This document shows positions 13,160 through 18,883 of a DNA stretch of 18,883 nt, one piece after another. The notes beneath the pieces were generated by a model. It made no database searches and was not told the origin of the DNA. It saw only the letters and a program-made list of their open reading frames with translations. Numbering within the stretch: the stretch's first letter is position 1; every line of letters starts with the position of its first letter. The position numbers and the translations under genes were made by a program. Source of the stretch: an uncultured Bacteroides sp. (GTDB taxonomy: Bacteria; Bacteroidota; Bacteroidia; Bacteroidales; Bacteroidaceae). The stretch spans positions 1 through 18,883 of the forward strand of contig USQO01000036.1 of NCBI GenBank assembly GCA_900556845.1. Direction: 5' to 3'.

Positions 13160-15934
13160 ATGTATAAGATAACAGCTTTTCTATTGCTATGTATAATACT
13201 TCCTTGGTCTGCTTTTGCGCAGAGTAGGGTGTTTAACCGGACTGTGTGCGGAAAGGTCGTAATGAAATCGGCACAGGAGGAAGCATTGCGCAATGTGGAG
13301 TATGCCAATGTGGCTTTGCTGTTGCTGCCTGATTCGTCTTTTGTGGCGGGTGCTACCAGTGATGACAGGGGGGAGTTTTGTTTGAAAGCCAATTGTGATT
13401 TTTCGAAAAAATATCTGTTGCGCGCTTCTTTTATAGGCTGTGCTTCAGCTTATATGGAGATCGCTGGGAGGGAGAAGAATGTGAAGGCTGGAACGTTGAC
13501 GTTGCAAGAGGATGCCGCAACGCTGCATGAAGTAGTGGTAACAGCGGTTATGCAGCCGGTAGAGCAGAAAGGGGATACTACGATATATAATACAGAAGCG
13601 TATAAAATACCGGATGGAGCTTATCTGGAGGCGTTAATCCGGCGTATTCCGGGATTGAGCTTTGACCCTAAAACAAAGTCAATCGAGTATAAAGGAGAAA
13701 AAATCAGTGAGATTACTGTGAACGGAAAAGAGTTTTTCAAGGGGAATACTCGTGTAGCTCTGGAGAATTTGCCAGCTCATTTTGTTAGCCGCCTTAAAGT
13801 TTATGACAAGGCTACGGAAGAGGAAGAAATGAAGGGGGTAAAAGGACCTGAAAAGAACTATGTACTCGACTTGCAGACAAAGAAAAGCGTGACTGGTACG
13901 CTTATGGCGGGTATTGAAGGGGGATATGGCACGAAAGATAAATATGATGCGAAAGGGCAGGTTTTTAATTTTAAGGAAAATGGCGAAAATCTGGGTCTTG
14001 TAGGTAGTTTTGGAAACCGGAATTTTACTTCACTGTATGATGGAAACCGGGCAGGGCATCTAAGTGGAAATGTATCCAGAAAGATAGGTGAGGATATTCA
14101 GGTTGCAGTCAATGTGGGATATAACCATACAAAAACGGGAAATGTATCTACTTCGCGGAATGAATTGTATCTGACGGAGCAAAACCAGTATAGTATAGCC
14201 GAACGGACGCAGGAAAACTTGCAGAATTCTTTTTATTCTTCAATGAACTTTTTATGGAATATTGATAAAAAGACGATGTTTCATTTTACCGGTGGAGGGA
14301 ATATGAACTGGTCTGACAATAGCTCGGAGGCACATACTGCAAAATTCAATGATAATCCGGGACTGGGATTGTTGAATCCGTTTCAGGGGTTTGAGCAGAC
14401 GGACAAACGTATCCGGATGAATGAAACTTTGCAAAATAATTCTGGTGCATCAAACAATAAGGGGTATAATGTCTATACCAGTCTGATTCGGAAACTGAGT
14501 GAAGAGGGAAGTAGTCTGGGAGTTTCGTATAGTTTATATTATACGAAGCAAAAGAATGATGTATTTAAAACATCGCGTACTACTTTCTTTCAGCTGCAGG
14601 ATATTTGGGGGCGCGATTCTGTCGACTGGCAGCATCAATATCAGGATGCACCAACTCGCTCTGTCAATCATGATTTGCGGTTGGATTATACCTGGCGTTT
14701 CAATAAAAAGAATAGTCTGCAAGTATCGTATGCTTTCGGGATTCAGCAGGAAAAACAATTGCAGCAGGTATACGATTTAGTAGGGCTGACTAAGGAGGAG
14801 AATGCGACAGGTTTGCCGGAAGGATATGAATCGCATCGGATTGATAGTTTGAGCAACTACCGTAACAGCCGTACGTTGAAGCATGCTATATCGCTGAATT
14901 ATGGTTATGAAGGGGAGGTATGGAAAATGTATGGAGGAGTAACTCTTACTCCGCAGCGCAGAATGCTGAATCAGACGGATGGCAGTCATGTGGTTGATAC
15001 ACTGGGAAACTCGGTGGAGTGGATGCCTTCCTTGGCAGTGCAGTATAATAAGAATGGGTATGATATAGGTATACGGTATAATGGTAACACACGTCAACCT
15101 TCTTTGTACGATCTGATGGCACCTACTGTTTATCATTCTTCTGTGTATATCAGTCGGAGTAATCCGAATCTGAAAGCATCGTATCAGCATTATCTGAACT
15201 TTTCATTCAGTAATTATGCTAAAGGAATTTCGGCTTATATCGTCTGTAATCAGGAGTTTAATGGGGTGACTCCTGCCACGCTGTATAATCCTAATACTGG
15301 AGGACAGGAAACTTATCCGGTCAATATAAATGGTAACTGGAGTGTGATGGGAAGTTCTAATTATGAGAAACGTTTGGGGAGTTTTAAATTAGCAGCTCGT
15401 GCAGGAGGGAACTATAATCATAATGTAGGTCTGATAAACGAAAACGGTGGAAGTGAACTGAAGGAGAGTGTTACGCGTGCATCGGGTATCAATGCCTTTG
15501 GAGAGGTGTCGTATTTACCATCGTGGGGAAATGTTGACTTGAACGGTTCATGGGATTTCCAGCAATATAAAAACCAGTTGAGTGTGCTGGAAAACAGTAA
15601 TACCTATACGCGTACTTATACTTTAGGAGCTGTAGTTTCGGCACAGCTTCCTGCCCATTTTCAGGTAGATTCTGATTTTGCTTACTGTATACGCGGAGGC
15701 AGTTATCTGGATAGCGAAAATGAAAATGAGGCTTTGTGGAATATCAAGGTGACCTGGAAATTTGGGAAAGAACGCCGTGCTGAAGTTTCTGCAATCTGGG
15801 CTGATATATTGAGTCAGCGGAAAAGTTTGCAGCGATCGGCTACGTCGAATGGCTTTTATGAAAGCTATGCTGAGCAGTTGCGCAGCTATTTTATGGTTTC
15901 ACTTCGGTATAAGTTCAATAGGATGAACAATTGA
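13160..15934 (+). CDS. TonB-receptor-like outer-membrane beta-barrel protein
   Basis: A 924-residue outer-membrane protein with signal peptide MYKITAFLLLCIILPWSAFA. Domains in order: carboxypeptidase-regulatory-like beta-sandwich (about 25-115), a linker with LHEVVVTA, a plug-like domain (about 125-225, including DGAYLEALIRRIPGLSFDPK and KISEITVNGKEFF), and a long barrel (about 230-924) rich in alternating aromatic strands with Asn/Ser-rich loops. It resembles the Bacteroidetes barrel family annotated as outer membrane protein beta-barrel / TonB-dependent receptor. It is not a SusC: no SusD partner is adjacent, and the protein is shorter than typical SusC. I see no clear TonB box. The preceding lipoprotein gene ends 31 bp upstream. 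Substrate unknown; glycan import is only suggested by the neighbouring glycosidases. It is convergent with the nagB operon. Confidence 0.85.
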   Translation: MYKITAFLLLCIILPWSAFAQSRVFNRTVCGKVVMKSAQEEALRNVEYANVALLLLPDSSFVAGATSDDRGEFCLKANCDFSKKYLLRASFIGCASAYMEIAGREKNVKAGTLTLQEDAATLHEVVVTAVMQPVEQKGDTTIYNTEAYKIPDGAYLEALIRRIPGLSFDPKTKSIEYKGEKISEITVNGKEFFKGNTRVALENLPAHFVSRLKVYDKATEEEEMKGVKGPEKNYVLDLQTKKSVTGTLMAGIEGGYGTKDKYDAKGQVFNFKENGENLGLVGSFGNRNFTSLYDGNRAGHLSGNVSRKIGEDIQVAVNVGYNHTKTGNVSTSRNELYLTEQNQYSIAERTQENLQNSFYSSMNFLWNIDKKTMFHFTGGGNMNWSDNSSEAHTAKFNDNPGLGLLNPFQGFEQTDKRIRMNETLQNNSGASNNKGYNVYTSLIRKLSEEGSSLGVSYSLYYTKQKNDVFKTSRTTFFQLQDIWGRDSVDWQHQYQDAPTRSVNHDLRLDYTWRFNKKNSLQVSYAFGIQQEKQLQQVYDLVGLTKEENATGLPEGYESHRIDSLSNYRNSRTLKHAISLNYGYEGEVWKMYGGVTLTPQRRMLNQTDGSHVVDTLGNSVEWMPSLAVQYNKNGYDIGIRYNGNTRQPSLYDLMAPTVYHSSVYISRSNPNLKASYQHYLNFSFSNYAKGISAYIVCNQEFNGVTPATLYNPNTGGQETYPVNINGNWSVMGSSNYEKRLGSFKLAARAGGNYNHNVGLINENGGSELKESVTRASGINAFGEVSYLPSWGNVDLNGSWDFQQYKNQLSVLENSNTYTRTYTLGAVVSAQLPAHFQVDSDFAYCIRGGSYLDSENENEALWNIKVTWKFGKERRAEVSAIWADILSQRKSLQRSATSNGFYESYAEQLRSYFMVSLRYKFNRMNN

Positions 15935-15938
15935 GGCA

Positions 15939-15955
15939 GCAGAATTTTATTCTGC
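15939..15955. terminator. Small hairpin after the outer-membrane protein gene
   Basis: GCAGAAT (15939-15945) and ATTCTGC (15949-15955) form a perfect 7-bp stem with a TTT loop, 4 nt after the stop codon at 15934. It is followed on the plus strand by A rather than T, so it is not a canonical terminator by itself. It may act with the larger hairpin at 15960-15997, or protect the 3' end of the mRNA. Confidence 0.4.
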
Positions 15956-15997
15956 AAAAAAGCGGTTGTCTTACCATCGAAAGTATGACAACCGCTT
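15955..15997 (-). terminator. Rho-independent terminator between convergent operons
   Basis: AAGCGGTTGTC (15960-15970) pairs perfectly with GACAACCGCTT (15987-15997); TAC/GTA extends the stem after one mismatch. On the minus strand the stem is followed by a run of T (complement of 15956-15961), making a textbook terminator 27 nt past the end of the 662-residue gene. On the plus strand the stem may also stop the outer-membrane gene, with a weaker AT-rich tail. Confidence 0.85.
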
Positions 15998-16023
15998 ATA
16001 TTATATCCTTTGAGAAGGATTTA

Positions 16024-18012
16024 TTACAGTGGAATATATTCTACAAATGCTTCCATTGCTTCATAGCAAGCCAGACCTAACTGATCATATAGTTCAGCAG
16101 TTCCGCGGTTACGGTCTTCACTGCGTTGCCAGAAAAGACGTTCGTCATTGCCCAAGAACGGAGCACTTTCCATCTGTGACTGATGTTTCAGGATAGAGTT
16201 ACGTTTAGCACGCAATTCTTCCGGACTGAAAGGAACAGCCATTTCGATGTTTTCGATTTCCCACTCAGCCCATGCACCACGATACATCCAAATACGGCAG
16301 TCTTTCAGCCATTCTGCACCTGCTTTCTTTTCTTCATCGATAGCAGCAAATACAGCGTCTGTACATACGCGGTGTGTACCATGTGGGTCAGCCAAGTCGC
16401 CGGCTACATAGATTTGGTGTGGTTTCACTTCACGCAACAGGTTCAGCACGATTTCAACATCGGCTTCGCTGATTGGATTCTTTTCAATCTTTCCTGTTTC
16501 ATAGAACGGCAGGTCAAGGAAATGGCAGCGGCTCAGAGGTACATCGTTGAATGTGCATGCTGTACGCGCTTCACCACGACGAATCAGACCTTTGATAGTC
16601 AGAATGTCACGGCTATCCATATCGCCTTCTTTCTTGGCTTTCAGGAATTCCTTGATTTCAGCGTATTTATTACGGATGGTTTCATTTTCGTTGTTATCGA
16701 ACAACTGGTTAAAACCATTGATGAAGTGCATGAAACGTACAACCTCTTCATCACCTACGGCAATGTTACCCGAAGTTTCGTAAGCTACGTGTACTTCGTG
16801 TCCTTGCTGTACCAAGCGGCGTAAAGTACCACCCATAGAGATTACATCATCATCTGGATGCGGCGAGAAAATAACAACGCGTTTAGGGAATGGTTTGGCA
16901 CGTTCCGGACGATAAGTATCGTCTGCGTTTGGTTTACCACCTGGCCATCCCGTGATGGTGTGCTGCAGGTCGTTGAAAATCTTGATATTTACATTGTATG
17001 CCGAACCGTAAAGTGCCAGCAGTTCGCTCAGACCATTTTCGTTGTAATCCTTGTTGGTAAGTTTCAGAATCGGCTTTTTAAGCAGCAGACACAACCATAC
17101 AATTGCACTGCGGATAAGCTTGTCATTCCATTCGCAGTTGGTAACCAACCATGGACGCTGAATGCGTGTTAAGTGAGCGGCAGCTGCGATATCAATACAT
17201 ACAGTTGCGTTGTTATGCAGCTGCAGGTAAGATGCCGGCAATGTGTCGGTAACTTTTCCTTCTACAGCATCTTTGATGATATCCGCTTTATCTTCACCCC
17301 ATGCCAGCAAGTAAATCTTGCGTGATTCCAAAATGGTATTGATACCCATTGTAATGGAACAAGGAGGAAGCTTGTCTACTCCCATATTGCGAGCAGCTTC
17401 GGTGCGTGAAGTTGCGCCAACAAGAATCAGACGGGTTGCCGAGCTTGCATGTGACCCCGGTTCGTTCATACCGATATTTCCTTCACGGCCAATACCCATG
17501 ATGGCAATATCAATACCTCCGAATGTATGGATACGCTGCTCGTAGAGCTTACAGTGTTCAATGATAGCTTCTTGTGGAATGCGTCCGTCAATAGTGAACA
17601 CATTCTGTCTATCTATGTCTGTTTGTGACAGCAACAATGCATTCAGATGATTGAATGTACTACCTGCGTCTTCTTCAGTAATGGGGTAGAATTCATAAAG
17701 GTTGAAAATAACAACATTTCTGAAGCTTAATCCTTCATCTTTATGTTTGCGTACCAATTCGGCAAATAGAGGACGCAGGGATGCACCTGTTCCGACAGCC
17801 ATTGTGCAGAATTTACCTTCACGCTGTCTGTCCTGAATCTTGGCAGCAATTTCATTGGCTACCTGTTCAATACCTTCTTCGCTTGTTTCGAAGATATTGG
17901 TAGGAAGCTTTTCGAACCGTGTCAGTACCGAGCGTTCAACGGCGTTTTCCGGGCGATAATAGCGTGGAGAAACACGGTTCAGAGATATTTGAGAGCTTAA
18001 ATTGGTTCTCAT
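16024..18012 (-). CDS. Fusion of a degenerate NagB-like domain with a PIG-L/LmbE deacetylase
   Basis: A 662-residue cytoplasmic protein. Residues about 30-285 align by eye with glucosamine-6-phosphate deaminase, but key residues are changed relative to the neighbouring true NagB. The catalytic base in NMDEY (Asp72) is Tyr106 in NLYEF. Asp141 and His143 of DGHIAFNEP become Glu177 and Asn179 in EGNIGMNEP, and only the Glu of NEP (Glu184) remains. Deaminase activity is therefore doubtful. Residues about 377-660 are a PIG-L/LmbE-type zinc-dependent N-deacetylase, with HPDDD at 385-389 and DPHGTH at 542-547, the expected metal and catalytic motifs. The first half may act as a sugar-phosphate-sensing or docking domain. 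I recall the B. thetaiotaomicron relative BT_0258 being named glucosamine-6-phosphate deaminase-like. It follows nagB by 20 bp, so it is co-transcribed. Substrate unknown; an amino-sugar derivative is inferred. Confidence 0.88.
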   Translation of the reverse strand: MRTNLSSQISLNRVSPRYYRPENAVERSVLTRFEKLPTNIFETSEEGIEQVANEIAAKIQDRQREGKFCTMAVGTGASLRPLFAELVRKHKDEGLSFRNVVIFNLYEFYPITEEDAGSTFNHLNALLLSQTDIDRQNVFTIDGRIPQEAIIEHCKLYEQRIHTFGGIDIAIMGIGREGNIGMNEPGSHASSATRLILVGATSRTEAARNMGVDKLPPCSITMGINTILESRKIYLLAWGEDKADIIKDAVEGKVTDTLPASYLQLHNNATVCIDIAAAAHLTRIQRPWLVTNCEWNDKLIRSAIVWLCLLLKKPILKLTNKDYNENGLSELLALYGSAYNVNIKIFNDLQHTITGWPGGKPNADDTYRPERAKPFPKRVVIFSPHPDDDVISMGGTLRRLVQQGHEVHVAYETSGNIAVGDEEVVRFMHFINGFNQLFDNNENETIRNKYAEIKEFLKAKKEGDMDSRDILTIKGLIRRGEARTACTFNDVPLSRCHFLDLPFYETGKIEKNPISEADVEIVLNLLREVKPHQIYVAGDLADPHGTHRVCTDAVFAAIDEEKKAGAEWLKDCRIWMYRGAWAEWEIENIEMAVPFSPEELRAKRNSILKHQSQMESAPFLGNDERLFWQRSEDRNRGTAELYDQLGLACYEAMEAFVEYIPL

Positions 18013-18032
18013 AAATTAAATTGATTGGGAAA

Positions 18033-18824
18033 TTACAGATTGTTTTTTTCGATGTCTTTGAAGTACTTGTAAGTACCTACTTTCAGTTCATCGGTAGCAG
18101 CTTCGTCACAAACAATGATACCGTGCTGGTGCATCTGCAATGCGCTGATAGTCCACATTTGTGTGATGCCACCTTCTACAGCGTGCTGCAATGCGCGAGC
18201 TTTGTTATGTCCGTTACAGATAATTAATACTTCTTTTGCAGAAAGTACAGTACCTACACCTACAGTAAGAGCAGTCTTAGGAACTTTGTTTACATCGTTG
18301 TCAAAGAAGCGAGAGTTAGCGATGATAGTATCTGTAGTCAGTGTTTTTACGCGAGTGCGTGAAGACAATGAAGATCCCGGTTCGTTGAAAGCGATGTGTC
18401 CATCAGGACCGATACCACCCATAAACAAGTCAATACCACCGAATTCTGCAATCTGTTTTTCGTAATTTGCACATTCAGCTTCCAAATCAGCTGCATTTCC
18501 GTTCAAGATGTGTACATTTTCTTTCTTGATATCAATATGATTGAAGAAGTTGTTCCACATAAATGAGTGATAGCTTTCAGGATGTTCTTCTGGAAGACCT
18601 ACATATTCATCCATGTTGAAAGTAACCACGTTCTGGAAAGAAACTTTGCCTTGTTTGTTCAGTTCAATCAAAGCTTTGTACATACCTAGAGGTGATGAAC
18701 CGGTAGGACAACCCAAAACAAAAGGTTTTTCTGGAGTTGGATTTGCTGCGTTGATTTTGCTTGCTACATAGTTGGCTGCCCATTGTGACAGTGACTGATA
18801 ATCTGGTTCAATAATTAGTCTCAT
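18033..18824 (-). CDS. nagB: Glucosamine-6-phosphate deaminase (NagB)
   Basis: Converts D-glucosamine 6-phosphate to fructose 6-phosphate and ammonia, the entry of amino sugars into glycolysis, in the cytoplasm. The 263-residue protein aligns without gaps to E. coli NagB numbering at the active site: Asp72 in NMDEYVGLPEEHPESY, and Asp141, His143 and Glu148 in DGHIAFNEP. The phosphate-binding loop PTGSSPLGMY is at 40-49. It is shorter by a few residues at the C-terminus than E. coli NagB. The gene appears to be first in a two-gene minus-strand operon with the NagB-PIG-L fusion 20 bp downstream. Only 32 nt of upstream genomic sequence remain before the adapter, so the promoter is largely lost. 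It can consume amino sugar released by the GH20 and related enzymes nearby; that link is inferred. Confidence 0.97.
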   Translation of the reverse strand: MRLIIEPDYQSLSQWAANYVASKINAANPTPEKPFVLGCPTGSSPLGMYKALIELNKQGKVSFQNVVTFNMDEYVGLPEEHPESYHSFMWNNFFNHIDIKKENVHILNGNAADLEAECANYEKQIAEFGGIDLFMGGIGPDGHIAFNEPGSSLSSRTRVKTLTTDTIIANSRFFDNDVNKVPKTALTVGVGTVLSAKEVLIICNGHNKARALQHAVEGGITQMWTISALQMHQHGIIVCDEAATDELKVGTYKYFKDIEKNNL

Positions 18825-18856
18825 GGTTATTCTTTTTAAAATTAATATAAGTTGAT

Positions 18857-18883
18857 CTGTCTCTTATACACATCTGACGCTGC
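18857..18883 (-). other. Nextera/Tn5 sequencing adapter (artefact)
   Basis: CTGTCTCTTATACACATCT is the reverse complement of the Tn5 mosaic end and GACGCTGC that of part of the read-1 tail. It mirrors positions 7-33, so the contig has a false 27-bp inverted terminal repeat. Genomic sequence ends at 18856. Confidence 0.98.

Noticed and set aside
13160..15934. SusC-type glycan importer
   Set aside because: No SusD neighbour, shorter than SusC, and the plug and barrel look like the broader TonB-receptor-like barrel family.
16024..18012. Annotation as a second functional glucosamine-6-phosphate deaminase
   Set aside because: The catalytic Asp and the Asp-Gly-His motif are substituted, and more than half of the protein lies beyond the NagB-like domain, most of it a deacetylase.
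1..18883. 27-bp inverted terminal repeats suggesting a transposon spanning the window
   Set aside because: Both copies are Nextera/Tn5 library adapter sequence.

Overview
The window reads as a contig from a gut member of the Bacteroidales, probably Bacteroidaceae and possibly Phocaeicola. The evidence is Bacteroides-type -7 promoter boxes (TAnnTTTG), a Crp/Fnr regulator of about 190 residues, a GH2/GH20/GH92 glycosidase set with export signals, a TonB-receptor-like outer-membrane barrel paired with a lipoprotein, and a NagB-PIG-L fusion that I know from Bacteroides genomes. Genus is inference. Both ends carry untrimmed Nextera/Tn5 adapter (1-33 and 18857-18883), so real genomic sequence is about 34-18856.

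Left edge (34-1031): the distal part of a type V-A (Cas12a) CRISPR array. It has seven identical 36-nt repeats and a degenerate eighth that keeps its hairpin through a compensatory base-pair change. Orientation puts the leader, and probably cas12a/cas4/cas1/cas2, beyond the left end, so no effector is visible. Next to the array are a terminator, a compact promoter/Shine-Dalgarno/24-codon unit that lacks ATG, a strong bidirectional terminator, and a 100-bp remnant of a small multidrug resistance (SMR) transporter gene that lost its middle.

Regulator and cobalamin block (1032-5082): a Crp/Fnr-family regulator with a perfect 16-bp palindrome upstream. It is followed by a tightly overlapping operon for late corrin assembly: cobyric acid synthase (cobQ/cbiP), threonine-phosphate decarboxylase (cobD) and adenosylcobinamide-phosphate synthase (cbiB). 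No cobalamin riboswitch fits in the short leader, and the nucleotide-loop genes are not in the window.

Glycan block (5271-12454): an operon of exported glycosidases, GH2 beta-mannosidase, GH20 beta-N-acetylhexosaminidase (lipoprotein) and GH92 alpha-mannosidase. These activities suit stepwise dismantling of N-glycans: GlcNAc from antennae, alpha-mannose, then the core beta-mannose. A terminator closes the operon.

Surface pair (12697-15934): a small acidic lipoprotein of unknown function and a large TonB-receptor-like outer-membrane barrel, apparently co-transcribed.

Right edge, minus strand (16024-18824): nagB with all catalytic residues, followed 20 nt later by a 662-residue protein whose NagB-like half has lost key catalytic residues and whose C-terminal half is an intact-looking PIG-L/LmbE deacetylase. 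NagB would route GlcN-6-P, from GlcNAc released by the glycosidases, into glycolysis; this link is inferred from context.
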